64,000 nucleotides of DNA from Ostrinia nubilalis (lineage: Eukaryota; Arthropoda; Insecta; Lepidoptera; Crambidae), in assembly GCF_963855985.1 (NCBI RefSeq), contig NC_087100.1, positions 1,957,001-2,021,000 on the forward strand, in the 5' to 3' direction. Positions 35,801-40,905 of this stretch are shown here, piece after piece. Position 1 is the stretch's first letter; every line of letters begins with the position of its first letter. The notes under the pieces were generated by a model. It ran no database searches. It saw only the letters and a list, made by a program, of their open reading frames with translations, and was not told where the DNA came from. Both the position numbers and the translations under genes were made by a program.

Positions 35801-36924
35801 CTGTTCGGGCTGGGCTCGTCGCCGGACTACGTGGTGTACCACGAGCTCATGATGACGGCCAAGGAGTACATGCACTGCGTCACAGCTGTTGACGGCCGCT
35901 GGCTGGCCGAGCTGGGGCCGATGTTCTTCTCGCTGAAGGAGACTGGCAAGTGAGTGGAGTTTTTTGAGCATGTTGTTTTTGCAGAAACATGAGTGGATTC
36001 TTATCGCTGAAGGAGACGAACGAGGAAAGATGGCTGGTTAGACTAGCATCAGTTGGGAACAGCTGTGAGCTTCCAGTTGCTCCCATGACTCAAAGTCTTA
36101 AGGTATTTATAGGGCATTCCATAGTTTCCTCCCACATATGGCGACTAATGGACCATCGGAATCTTTTAGTGAGTAGGAGTGCCTCGTTGTTCCCTTCCTG
36201 GAAGGTAGACTTCATTTTTTGCCACCTGCACCCAACTTCGCAGTAAACTTGACTAGGTATGCCCTTATCGCTGAAGGAGACAAGCGAGGAAAGATGTCTG
36301 GTTAGGCTAGCGTCAGACGGGAACAGCTATGTGTATCCAGCTGCTTCCACCGCCTCCCGTCTTGGTGGGCTTGTAAGACCCTCCATGTGGTCGGGCAATC
36401 GTCGAAAGGTACTGTAATAATGAAGGTTGTCCAGAATCCCGCAGTTCCCTCCCACTTATGGCGACTTTTTAGTGAGTAGGTGTGCCTCGTTCTTCCTTCA
36501 TGTCCCCGCGAGGTTGGATGCATTTTTACCACCTGCACCCGATCTCTGCTCTGTTCGGGCTCTTGACTGACATTCGAATTGTTCTGGAAAGGAGCTTAGT
36601 TTCTATGAATTGTCTAGCTAGATATCTGTTGCAAGAGACTGGCAGAGACAGTGTTTATGTTCTTTAAAAAGTTCCTAACATTTATTGACTCCTTATGTGC
36701 CAGAATCATTATTTATCATTTATTTCCTCATCCCAAGGTCCAACCGCGACAAGCGGAAAGAGGCAGCAGTGCACCTCCAAAGAATGGAAGAAGAGATGAA
36801 GTTAGCCGAACAGAAGATGGCCGAAGAGAGGAAGAAACGCGAAGAAGACGTGCCCGTCACGCAAGAGGTAGCGACTCCTGGTCTTAACACGCCGCGACGC
36901 GCGCCGCAGCGGTTGGGACTTTGA
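2625..36924 (+). CDS. Dhx38: Pre-mRNA-splicing DEAH-box helicase PRP16/DHX38, C-terminal 547 residues in 10 exons
   Basis: Spliced exons: 2625-2804, 17249-17332, 18071-18221, 19306-19403, 19865-20092, 20889-21060, 26743-26884, 28876-29036, 35066-35306, 36738-36924. All junctions are AG/GT and phases match throughout (1644 nt, 547 codons plus stop). Visible helicase motifs in order: III (TSAT), IV region ([12 protein letters not shown]), V ([16 protein letters not shown]), VI ([12 protein letters not shown]). The winged-helix/ratchet and OB-fold region and a lysine/glutamate-rich tail ending [10 protein letters not shown] follow. The tail and the [12 protein letters not shown] block identify PRP16/DHX38 rather than PRP2, PRP22 or PRP43. 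In the family this ATPase remodels the spliceosome for the second splicing step in the nucleus. Motifs I, Ia and II (DEAH) and the N-terminus must lie upstream of the window. Several exons exist in extra copies in the introns. The exon chain chosen is the one that preserves frame and full family similarity. Confidence 0.95.
2972..3148 (+). pseudogene. Decayed tandem copy of Dhx38 exon a
   Basis: The segment repeats exon a from CTGAAGCTGATCGTGACGTC to GCTGTTAAACAA. It has lost bases around the FGNVPTF codons (frameshift) and gained a short internal repeat near 3072-3095. The donor site has changed from CAGGTAAGT to CAAGTATGT. It lies only 167 bp downstream of the real exon. Confidence 0.85.
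3357..3477. repeat. Direct tandem repeat, about 54 bp with 67-bp period
   Basis: The stretch TTATGTATTTAAATTATATT...CTTACCCGAAC occurs at 3357-3410 and again, identically, at 3424-3477. Confidence 0.9.
3478..4515. other. Dhx38 intron sequence, nothing recognised
   Basis: AT-rich intron. A short GC-richer patch near 3925-4030 carries a small open frame with no recognisable protein. Confidence 0.5.
4880..5255 (+). pseudogene. Tc1/mariner-superfamily transposase remnant
   Basis: Two conserved blocks are readable. [10 protein letters not shown] starts at 4955 and is followed by a stop. [14 protein letters not shown] starts at 5030 and precedes a [24 protein letters not shown] C-terminus. These match the region around the second and third catalytic acidic residues of DD[E/D] transposases. 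Stops and frameshifts show that it is dead. TACAGGGTGTTACTTTGC at about 4519 might be part of a terminal repeat, but the other end was not found. Confidence 0.8.
5291..5750. other. Dhx38 intron sequence, nothing recognised
   Basis: AT-rich, no gene, and no element boundary that could be placed. Confidence 0.5.
5752..6116 (-). mobile_element. Lep1-type Helitron, reverse orientation
   Basis: Begins CTAGCGGCCGCCCGCGAC (the reverse of a Helitron CTAG end with its GC hairpin) after an A. It ends with the reverse of TCCTACTTCCTACTAATATT before a T. It is 365 bp. The middle carries about 130 bp absent from the shorter relatives at 32767 and 48485. Confidence 0.8.
6119..6197. repeat. Short perfect inverted repeat
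   Basis: A 22-bp arm TTTCACAATCCAAACTAATA-TT at 6119-6140 is repeated inverted at 6176-6197 with a 35-bp loop. It sits directly beside the Helitron end. No element family is assigned. Confidence 0.85.
6248..6440 (+). mobile_element. Lep1-type Helitron
   Basis: A|TCTTTATCTAATTTATAAAG start and GCGGGCGGAAAGCTAG|T end with hairpin GCGGGCGAAGCGGCGGGC. It is 193 bp and a relative of the copy at 307-512, sharing the TTTAAAAAATCTTTCACCA core. Confidence 0.85.
6441..7114. other. Dhx38 intron sequence, nothing recognised
   Basis: No gene or repeat recognised. Confidence 0.45.
7115..7490 (+). pseudogene. Helitron Rep/helicase fragment
   Basis: Codons at about 7260-7383 read [17 protein letters not shown], then [20 protein letters not shown]. 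This is the Pif1-type helicase C-terminal block found in autonomous Helitrons (consensus-like IPLTPSD...QFPVRLCFAMTINKAQGQTL). It is a fragment only, with no Rep domain nearby. A second, more damaged copy with the same upstream sequence lies in the Helitron at 31347-32749. Confidence 0.8.
7491..9829. other. Dhx38 intron sequence, nothing recognised
   Basis: Long AT-rich stretch. The open frames are short and have no recognisable protein. Confidence 0.5.
9830..9945 (+). mobile_element. RTE-clade LINE 3' fragment
   Basis: The strand reads as the tail of an RTE reverse-transcriptase ORF (WKSLG, then [14 protein letters not shown] in the adjoining frame). The same tail occurs in reverse in the exon-c ladder at 18.2-18.9 kb. 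Confidence 0.65.
9957..11077. mobile_element. Element with GGCGACTGGGACC ends, split by a piggyBac-like insertion
   Basis: A 17-bp inverted repeat (CCGGCGACTGGGACCGC / GCGGTCCCAGTCGCCGG, 9957-10002) is followed by a third copy, CGGCGACTGGGACCACTCAT, at 10031. The reverse complement of the last, ATGAGTGGTCCTAGTC, appears at about 11062-11077, after the TTAA element at 10098-11050. The simplest reading is one small inverted-repeat element interrupted by that insertion. Confidence 0.6.
10098..11050. mobile_element. piggyBac-like non-autonomous element (TTAA duplication)
   Basis: TTAA|CCCTCCGTGTACGAGGTG on the left and, reverse-complemented, TTAA|CCCTCGCTGTACGAGGTG on the right (10094-10097 and 11051-11054 are the TTAA copies). 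Subterminal copies of ACGTCCCGTACCAGGTGGGG occur at both sides. TTAA duplication with CCC ends is the piggyBac hallmark. No transposase frame is present. Confidence 0.85.
11078..11300. mobile_element. hAT-type MITE, truncated
   Basis: Begins CAGTGGTTCTTAACCGGTGG and contains the TGGTCCGCGGACCACTGGTG and GTGGTCCCTGACAAGACAG blocks of the complete relative at 34670-34877. The far end (AAGAACCACTG) is missing after about 11300. Confidence 0.75.
11588..11820 (-). mobile_element. Lep1-type Helitron, reverse, near twin of 37677-37913
   Basis: Reads inward from CTAGCTTTCCGCCCGCGGC to TAATATTAGTTGGGA, flanked by A and T as expected in reverse. It is almost identical to the forward copy 26 kb away apart from about one 4-bp unit in the CAGA/TCTG run (233 against 237 bp). 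Confidence 0.9.
11936..12050. mobile_element. One-ended copy of the GGCTGAGTTGCACCAC element
   Basis: The left end GGCTGAGTTGCACCACCTAA matches the complete small element at 49268-49385. No right inverted repeat is found. Confidence 0.5.
12084..12364. mobile_element. hAT-type MITE
   Basis: Ends TAGTGTTTTTCAACC and GGTTGAAAAACACTG. The flanking octamers CTCTACAG and TTCTACAT match at 6 of 8 positions, consistent with a decayed 8-bp duplication. The interior has GGGTCGC-rich subterminal repeats and no coding sequence. Confidence 0.75.
12365..14082. other. Dhx38 intron sequence, nothing recognised
   Basis: AT-rich. Only short open frames, none recognisable. Confidence 0.5.
14083..14197. mobile_element. 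Small inverted-repeat element (MITE)
   Basis: The left end GCCCCCTTATTAATAAGTTA and the right end (reverse complement TGCCCTAATTAATTAAAGTT) both run into TACACCC. The element is about 115 bp. The target duplication is unclear. Confidence 0.5.
14198..17248. other. Dhx38 intron sequence, nothing recognised
   Basis: About 3 kb of AT-rich intron ending in the CTTGTTTCAG acceptor. No exon-like open frame with PRP16 similarity was seen. Confidence 0.5.
17249..17332 (+). CDS. Dhx38: Dhx38 exon b
   Basis: Acceptor TTTCAG, donor GAG|GTAAGT, phase 0 to 0, 28 codons: [20 protein letters not shown] then EDIEVTCE. Carries the [12 protein letters not shown] helicase motif of the RecA2 domain. Confidence 0.95.
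17535..17615 (+). repeat. Possible tRNA-derived SINE head
   Basis: TTGGTGTAGTGATACTGG followed by GCAGGTTCGACGATCCTC resembles an A box and a B box with the wording of common insect SINE heads. No tail or target duplication was found. Confidence 0.3.
17643..17822. repeat. Foldback hairpin element, about 70-bp arms
   Basis: AAGGGCTATATTTCACCG...GTATACAG at 17643-17713 is mirrored at 17752-17822 (CTGTATACATTTTGTTGGTA...AATATATCCCTT). TA flanks both ends, so a TA-targeting MITE is possible. Confidence 0.8.
18071..18221 (+). CDS. Dhx38: Dhx38 exon c
   Basis: Acceptor CCCCAG, donor GCTG|GTAAGG, phase 0 to 1. Encodes [20 protein letters not shown]...[11 protein letters not shown], the start of motif V. 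The copies at 18391, 18641 and 18941 lack the first part (VLTERLADL), so this is the complete, family-like version. Confidence 0.93.
18241..18365 (-). mobile_element. RTE-clade LINE 3' fragment inside the exon-c ladder
   Basis: Reverse strand reads [42 protein letters not shown], the tail of an RTE ORF. Equivalent fragments follow the other exon-c copies at about 18500-18615, 18785-18905 and 19080-19180, so the fragment appears to have been multiplied with the exon. Confidence 0.75.
18391..18483 (+). pseudogene. Exon c copy 2 (dead)
   Basis: Similar to exon c from SAPP onward, but with an in-frame TAA (GATCTGTAAGCC), deletion of the [11 protein letters not shown] stretch, and a damaged donor (GCTGTTAAGG). 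Confidence 0.85.
18641..18769 (+). pseudogene. Exon c copy 3 (open, intact donor)
   Basis: Frame runs [20 protein letters not shown] to KCIVATNIA without a stop and ends GCTG|GTAAGG. The first nine codons of exon c are replaced by unrelated bases and no convincing acceptor in phase 0 is seen, so use as an exon is doubtful. Confidence 0.7.
18941..19069 (+). pseudogene. Exon c copy 4 (open, intact donor)
   Basis: Like copy 3: [20 protein letters not shown] and [16 protein letters not shown] remain open and the donor GCTG|GTAAGG is intact, with the same missing 5' part. Confidence 0.7.
19306..19403 (+). CDS. Dhx38: Dhx38 exon d (motif V)
   Basis: Acceptor TTTCCAG, donor CAG|GTTAGT, phase 1 to 0. 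Completes the glutamate of NIAETS and encodes [20 protein letters not shown] then [13 protein letters not shown]. No extra copy of this exon was found. Confidence 0.94.
19865..20092 (+). CDS. Dhx38: Dhx38 exon e (motif VI)
   Basis: Acceptor CCCCAG, donor CAG|GTCAGT, phase 0 to 0, 76 codons. [12 protein letters not shown] holds the motif VI arginines that contact [23 protein letters not shown] opens the winged-helix region. Confidence 0.95.
20258..20439 (+). pseudogene. Tandem copy of the 3' two-thirds of exon e
   Basis: [20 protein letters not shown] to FHFMDPPPQ is open and almost identical in protein to exon e, with many silent differences. The motif VI half is missing and the donor reads CAG|GTATAT. 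A transcript using it instead of exon e would lack the QRAGRAGR motif. Confidence 0.85.
20889..21060 (+). CDS. Dhx38: Dhx38 exon f (winged-helix/ratchet), full-length version
   Basis: Acceptor TTTCCCAG, donor ATAG|GTATGT, phase 0 to 1. Encodes [20 protein letters not shown] to CSAEVLII. Only this copy has the first eight residues DTILNSMY expected in the family (DNMLNSMY-like in human, from memory), so it is chosen as the constitutive exon. Confidence 0.92.
21569..21716 (+). pseudogene. Exon f copy 2
   Basis: 148 bp identical in protein to exon f from [12 protein letters not shown] on, with donor ATAG|GTATGT. The acceptor is a different one (CTGCCTCCACGCAG|CAG). Phase 0 to 1 is preserved, so it could replace exon f with loss of DTILNSMY. 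Confidence 0.75.
22382..22457. repeat. (TTTGAC)n tail of a dispersed retroelement
   Basis: AATAAAGAAATTTTGAC is followed by a run of TTTGAC hexamers, a common 3' tail of insect LINE/SINE copies. The duplicate block has the same run at 24834-24902, one hexamer shorter. Confidence 0.8.
22588..22735 (+). pseudogene. Exon f copy 3
   Basis: Same 148-bp core with acceptor CCTCCACGCAG|CAG and donor ATAG|GTATGT, open in frame. Followed by shorter degraded echoes of the exon start (CAGCTGTG-ATCCTAG) near 22758 and 22932. Confidence 0.75.
23364..23511 (+). pseudogene. Exon f copy 4
   Basis: Same 148-bp core, acceptor CCTCCACGCAG|CAG, donor ATAG|GTATGT, open. Marks the start of the second 2.45-kb block. 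Confidence 0.75.
24020..24167 (+). pseudogene. Exon f copy 5
   Basis: Counterpart of copy 2 in the second block. Open, with the same splice signals. Confidence 0.75.
25033..25180 (+). pseudogene. Exon f copy 6
   Basis: Counterpart of copy 3 with a few silent changes (GCCGAG, GCCGAG, CTTATC), open, donor ATAG|GTATGT. Degraded fragments of the same exon follow to about 25510. Confidence 0.75.
25511..26461. other. Dhx38 intron sequence
   Basis: No exon. A short RTE-type scrap (CCATAGGACGTCCACTACTG) lies at 26412-26450 just before the hAT element. Nothing else recognised. Confidence 0.5.
26462..26649. mobile_element. hAT-type MITE
   Basis: Ends CAGGGGTGGCCAACCAG and AGTTGGCCACCCTTG. Flanking octamers GGCTAGTG and GGCTAGTT match at 7 of 8 positions. 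Internal AGTCGATCG and GTAGATC repeats, no coding sequence. Confidence 0.85.
26743..26884 (+). CDS. Dhx38: Dhx38 exon g
   Basis: Acceptor CCTTGCAG, donor AACAA|GTGAGT, phase 1 to 2. Encodes (V)[20 protein letters not shown] to [11 protein letters not shown], the conserved block after the ratchet domain. Confidence 0.95.
27009..28253. mobile_element. TA-flanked inverted-repeat element, about 1.25 kb
   Basis: TA|GGGGAACCTGTTGAACC on the left and, reverse-complemented, TA|GGGGAACCTGTTGTACTTAG on the right. The GTACCTTGG-like motif recurs inside, near 27038, 27380, 27410, 28040 and 28058. No transposase frame was found. A non-autonomous TA-targeting (Tc1/mariner-like) element is the best guess. 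Confidence 0.65.
28475..28628. repeat. Imperfect inverted repeat
   Basis: GTTTTGTAATGCCACCT at about 28480-28496 is mirrored by AGGTGGCATTACAAAAT at about 28604-28620. Possibly a small MITE. The target duplication is unclear. Confidence 0.5.
28876..29036 (+). CDS. Dhx38: Dhx38 exon h1
   Basis: Acceptor TCCCGCAG, donor TCTG|GTGAGC, phase 2 to 1. Encodes (K)[19 protein letters not shown] to [17 protein letters not shown] in the OB-fold region. Confidence 0.95.
29132..30333. mobile_element. Transib-like long-inverted-repeat element
   Basis: Two arms of about 422 bp (29132-29554 and 29912-30333) are inverted copies with roughly 95% identity by eye. The left end reads CACAGTGTTTTATT and the right end, reversed, CACAGTCTTTTATT. 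A 5-bp duplication TCCTG flanks it (29127-29131 and 30334-30338). CAC ends with a 5-bp duplication are the Transib pattern, which the family shares with RAG signal sequences. The 357-bp middle encodes nothing recognisable, so the element would be non-autonomous. Confidence 0.75.
30334..31346. other. Dhx38 intron sequence, nothing recognised
   Basis: AT-rich apart from a GC-richer patch at 30900-31075 of unknown nature. Confidence 0.5.
31347..32749 (+). mobile_element. 1.4-kb Helitron with helicase remnant
   Basis: Begins A|TCTATACTAATAAAAGAGG like the Lep1 copy at 307 and ends GCGGGCAAAAAGCTAG|T. Codons at about 32196-32264 read [22 protein letters not shown], a damaged Helitron helicase block also seen at 7260. 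No intact frame. The two ends could also belong to separate copies, but their order and spacing fit one element. Confidence 0.6.
32767..33195 (-). mobile_element. Lep1-type Helitron, reverse, interrupted
   Basis: Starts GCCCGCGGCTTCACCCGC (CTAG end lost) and ends with the reverse of the ACTAATATTATAAATACGAA start. The relative at 48485-48655 is 171 bp. Here about 235 bp of unrelated sequence (approximately 32845-33080) is inserted in the middle. Confidence 0.7.
33196..34010. other. Dhx38 intron sequence, nothing recognised
   Basis: AT-rich, no gene or element boundary seen. Confidence 0.5.
34076..34480. mobile_element. Tandem pair of 202-bp palindromic elements
   Basis: Units 34076-34277 and 34279-34480 are nearly identical to each other and each is a palindrome. 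The arm GTACCTCTAGTAGGAAAAAC...AACAGCGCCCCCTA is mirrored around a short centre (TATTATAGCCGCC). One base separates the units. The only difference noted by eye is TTTTTCCTACTAG against TTTTTCGTACTAG at the right ends. It lies inside a degraded dispersed repeat (34010-34075). Confidence 0.9.
34520..35023 (-). mobile_element. hAT-type MITE (family 1, reverse), split by another hAT element
   Basis: Right end GGGGGCGTTATCGCCCACTT then TGGGAAAGACTG is the reverse of the CAGTCTTTCCCAAAGTGGGC start seen at 44470 and 46014. The left part (CTACTGCCCACTTTCAGAAT..., GCTCAGTCGGTGTCTAAGAG) matches their other half. The element is interrupted at CTCTACAC by the element at 34670-34877. It also holds a 70-bp perfect palindrome (34889-34960, ACCCCGGAAAAAATCGGGGC...). 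Confidence 0.8.
34670..34877. mobile_element. hAT-type MITE nested in another hAT MITE
   Basis: Ends CAGTGGTTCTTAACC and GGTTAACAACCACTG, flanked by CTCTACAC and CTCTACAG (7 of 8). Contains GGTCCGCGGACCACCGG and a hairpin GGTCAAAACCAG...AGTGGTTTTGACC shared with the middle of the Transib-like element. Confidence 0.85.
35066..35306 (+). CDS. Dhx38: Dhx38 exon h2
   Basis: Acceptor CTTCCAG, donor GGCAA|GTGAGT, phase 1 to 2. Encodes (A)[19 protein letters not shown] to [13 protein letters not shown]. This copy keeps the complete 5' part, unlike the downstream duplicate. Confidence 0.95.
35762..35949 (+). pseudogene. Tandem copy of Dhx38 exon h2
   Basis: Reads [20 protein letters not shown] to SLKETG, with the TGMPCH residues deleted and the [11 protein letters not shown] start missing. 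The donor GGCAA|GTGAGT is intact. An AG precedes GTGAGTATG at 35761, but the phase (2 needed) does not fit exon h1. Intron sequence around it (TTCTTATCGCTGAAGGAGA) is also repeated. Confidence 0.8.
36218..36575 (+). pseudogene. Third and fourth fragments of exon h2
   Basis: GCCACCTGCACCCAACTTCG at 36219 and ACCACCTGCACCCGATCTCT-GCTCTGTTCGGGCTC at 36528 are remnants of the LHPTSALFG region. Repeated intron sequence (TATCGCTGAAGGAGACAAGC) precedes the first of them. Confidence 0.75.
36738..36924 (+). CDS. Dhx38: Dhx38 last coding exon
   Basis: Acceptor TCCCAAG, phase 2, stop TGA at 36922-36924. Encodes the charged helix [20 protein letters not shown] and the terminal [12 protein letters not shown], matching the conserved PRR(T/A)PxR(F/L)GL end of PRP16 proteins. 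Confidence 0.95.
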
Positions 36925-37676
36925 AGCTTACGCCGTGGGAATAAGGGATATAATGGCTTCCAACAATGGACTTCAATAGTACACTACCAGACAATCTGTT
37001 CAGAATAAAAATCGTGTCAAAAAGCGCGTCAAATCAATATACAACAAGCGCACGTAAATTATTACGTCACCATAAACAAAAACATGAACTCGTATGTTCA
37101 TAGGGCAACAGTTAACATTAACGTTTGATTCTTTGAGACGTGATTCCGTTTTAGGTTTTGCAGCAATAAGAACTTGACGTCACGTCTGGTTATTTGAGAT
37201 CAAAAGTAAATCGAATTCAATAATTAGAAACTATTTGGGTTTTCAAAGAAAAGCAATAACATAGAATCCTGTAATGCATCCACGCTCAATTTAAGACTAA
37301 CTCAATCCACGTTGTACCAGTTAAGTTATTATAAATTAAGATTTGTACGTACAATTCAATGTGTATGAAATAAAAAACCATCATTATTTTTGAAACAAAA
37401 CTTTTATTCAATATAATCACCGTCGAATAAACTTAATATCTGAACAACTATGTTTAAGGAAGCCGGTTGGCAGTACCCTAGTATACGATAAGTCGGGCGC
37501 GGTAGCGTGCGATTATGGCCTTTGCATCTGTTGGATTTGGGTCCAATTTCAGTCTAGTACTAGCTTATTCTATTGGGTTGTTATTATACAGGGTGTCCTA
37601 TAATTAGCACGTCACACTGACACTGGAGGTAGCTGCTGAGTCTAAGACGCATCGAAAGAGCTTAATGTCCATAGAA
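36925..37676 (+). other. Dhx38 3' UTR and adjoining sequence
   Basis: No coding sequence. A common dispersed repeat start (TACAGGGTGTCCTATAATTA) lies at about 37588. It is cut by the Helitron at 37677. Confidence 0.5.
37369..37374 (+). terminator. Probable Dhx38 poly(A) signal
   Basis: AATAAA 445 bp after the stop codon, in ATGAAATAAAAAACC. First clear signal in the 3' UTR. Confidence 0.6.
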
Positions 37677-37913
37677 TCCCAACTAATATTATAAATGCGA
37701 AAGTAACTCTGTCTGTCTGTCTGTCTGTCTGTTACGCTTTCCCGCTTAAACCTCGCAACCGATTTTGATGAAATTTGGCATAGAGATAGTTTGAGTCCCG
37801 GGAAAGAACATAGGATAGTTTTTATCCCGGTTTTTGAAACAGGGACGCGCGCGATAAAGTTTTTCTGTGACAGACAAAATTCCACGCGGGCGAAGCCGCG
37901 GGCGGAAAGCTAG
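37677..37913 (+). mobile_element. Lep1-type Helitron, near twin of 11588-11820
   Basis: A|TCCCAACTAATATTATAAAT...GGGCGGAAAGCTAG|T, 237 bp, with a TCTG run. Inserted into the TACAGGGTG dispersed repeat, whose sequence resumes with TGTTTCATAAG. Confidence 0.9.
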
Positions 37914-40666
37914 TGTTTCATAAGTTTTAAGATATGACCAATTTTATTTATTCATTTCCATAGAAAAGTTTGATGAGTTTTGAAATATGACTCATATTAG
38001 TTATTTTTAAAAATGGACTTAAAATACTTTTTAGATGCGTCGTAAGCTCATTTACATCTGGTGCCAGTGGGACGTGCAAATTTTGGGACACCTCTATTAT
38101 AATTTATTGATGTGGATCATGACAATCGATTTCTGCGAATTTATTTCTTTAAGATTACCATACAAATATTATTATTAGCATGAGGCCACCGTCACACTTT
38201 ACTAACGCCAAATTTCTAAAATAGTTTAGATTGTTGATTATGAAATCACTCGGCTTGCATAATTCTAGGGCTAATGCACAAACAAAAAGGCTCAACCCTT
38301 TAAAACTACTACTCAACCACGTTTATCCCAAAATAAAAACAGTTTTTCAATCTAAATTGAAATTGTTGTAATTTATAGGATCAACCCTCCTGGTTTGTGC
38401 ATTATATCCAAAACAATTGTTTAATTGAATTTTAACCGGTTTAAATACTCAACGTATCGTATATTACATCACGAATGTTTTTAATTAAATTACATTTATG
38501 TCTTTCAAAGTGATGAGCATAAAAACCGCATATATTAGAAAGACCGAGCGATTTCTTTACTGAACTCAATGAACGATATATTTCTTTATAGATTATGTAC
38601 AAATGTATTCACAATAACCACATATAAACGGCACTGTATGTCTGTGATATATGAATTCTGTACAATGAGATCTAATAATGAATCAATTAGGCTACATTAA
38701 TTGATGCAACTTTAACAGTCACATTTGGACACGTAAGCGATGTCAGTCAATATGAATGAAAGAAAATGAAATTAGTATCAAAATATACATTAGGAAAAAT
38801 ATTTAATCAAACACGATACGATATCAAACGACTAAAGTATATAATATAAATTATGTTTCAATAAACAAGCTTATTTATGTGTTAGCATAATATTGTGATA
38901 TCTTGTAAGAAAAGCCTCATTGGACTAGAATTTTAAAATCAGTAAAATCTATTACTTGGATGAGTTAAAACAATGACTGACACCAGTGAAAATAAAAACT
39001 TAATAATTCAAATTAAAAGACAATAATGATGCTAATCTAATTGGATTAATAAACAACCGAGTTAAAACTAAATTTAAAATAATAATTATGTCTAACCAAA
39101 CAGATATGTATGTAAAACACTAACCTAACAAAGGTTAAAAAGAGCCGTTATTTTCTTAATCACTAACACGTTCAGCTAGCGTTAAATACCAAAATATTAC
39201 TTTAAAAGGCCTGTTAAGGACATAGAAATAAACATTCTATATTATTTGGAACGATTCGATACAAAACATATTTTTAAACCCTCAACTGTTTATAGAATAT
39301 ATATTTTCAATCACATATATTTATACTATTTAAAACACTAATATGAGTACTTATACTCGTAGCCATTTCTTTATGAGAATCCGTTATAACTCTTAGGAAT
39401 CGATTCCATACGTAAGAACACATCAATTTATTGCCCAGCTCAACCACAGATTGATAAAAATAAAATAATGTGTTCTGAATGTTGACAAAAATATATTTTT
39501 TTACAGTTGACAACCCTGTATGGTACGACAAAAAATCAAACAAAAAGACTGATAAGCAAAAATATGTCGCATTCCCAACATTTATACCGTTCACAAATTA
39601 TAAAGATATCAAGCGAATTACAATCGTGACTTTTAAAATTAAAAACTGTAGGATGATTCTCTATTCGGAACTCACGTAGCGATTATCTGAAGTGTTTAAA
39701 GTGGCAAACAATGGCAATAATCGAGTACATAAAGCATTACAAGTCACTCGAATAATTCGCCAGAAATCACATTCCTAAACTTACGCGAAAGTAATGCAGA
39801 TATCGAATCTATTAGGCACTATAATGAGTAATGTATCGGCGAATCCTTTGACTGCTATGTTCGTCTAGCGTTCCCCGTGGGTAGTAACATTTATGGATAA
39901 TTTTCACGACCAACCCTCCTCTAGATATAATTTTTACACATCTGAAACATCTAACCTCAACAACACTTCTAAGATTACAAAATAATTTGTAGTAACCCTT
40001 ATTAGTACCAAATTGGTGTTTTACTACATTTTCAAACTAAAAAGAAAAATCTCAACGTCTAAATCTAAGGATACAATTGAAAGTTTTAATAACAAGATAC
40101 AAAAATAGTCGAAAATATAGACTTGAAAAATTGTGATAGATCAAAATGGAGGTAATAATAATTTTATTATTTGCGAAGACATTAAAATACAAGCAAGAAT
40201 TCAGTTTAGGGGATTAATTGGCTCAAACGTATTCTTATGTTTTGCGAGGACTTGAAGAGCTATTGTCGAACAATGCATCAACCAATAATAATCTCTAGAA
40301 AATAGCCTAAAGCAAAACATTTCTGAACTCACATCGTTACATATCGTCAGGGCTAAGAATTATCGTCTCAAATTCAGCGATTCCCAATCTTTTACGGAAG
40401 GATCCACTACGAGACAAATTACTTTAATATTTTAGCACTTCGTCCGCATTAAGGCACATCTGAATCTCAATATTTCAGCACAAATTGCAATAATTGCAAA
40501 TAATCATCGGCGAACGCGATCGGTGCCCTAATGCCGTCGAAAACTTGTTACTGCATTACGTCTCTGGACTTCATCCCGAAGATTGGAAACCACTGTACCT
40601 TCTTAGCCCTTTCAGCCTTCTTCCTCAACCGTCGAAGACAACTATCCATAACATTACCCCCTTAAT
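37914..40666. other. Convergent intergenic region / AUP1 3' UTR
   Basis: 2.7 kb of AT-rich sequence between the two convergent genes. The AUP1 3' UTR must lie at its right side. A reverse AATAAA (TTTATT, near 40163) is one possible signal. Nothing else recognised. Confidence 0.5.
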
Positions 40667-40905
40667 CTAGCACAGCGCCGCATCCAGCCCGTGTTTCTCT
40701 ATATACTTGCGGCGAGCCTCCGCTATCATATTAGCCTTTCTCTCCTGGAAGCTGAGTTGTCTATCGCGGGCATTTGTCGAGAATACTCCGGTAGGTGCCG
40801 GTGTGACGTAACGCGGCGCGGAAGGCCCAGGCGTGGCTTCGGGCGTGTAGGGACTCACGCCTTCGAGGAAGTTCGTTATCGTCACGTCCACGCTGCGGGT
40901 CGTCG
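40667..40905 (-). CDS. Aup1: Aup1 exon 8 (end of CUE, G2BR-like tail)
   Basis: Acceptor ATTCACAG, phase 1, stop TAG at 40667-40669. Encodes (A)TTRSVDVTITNFLEGVSPYT to EKHGLDAALC. The join with exon 7 gives RDLATTRSVDVTITNFLEG, closely matching the human CUE domain. Confidence 0.95.

Noticed and set aside
37488..37560. tRNA gene or SINE at GGGCGCGGTAGCGTGCGATT
   Set aside because: No cloverleaf could be drawn and the B-box-like part is weak.
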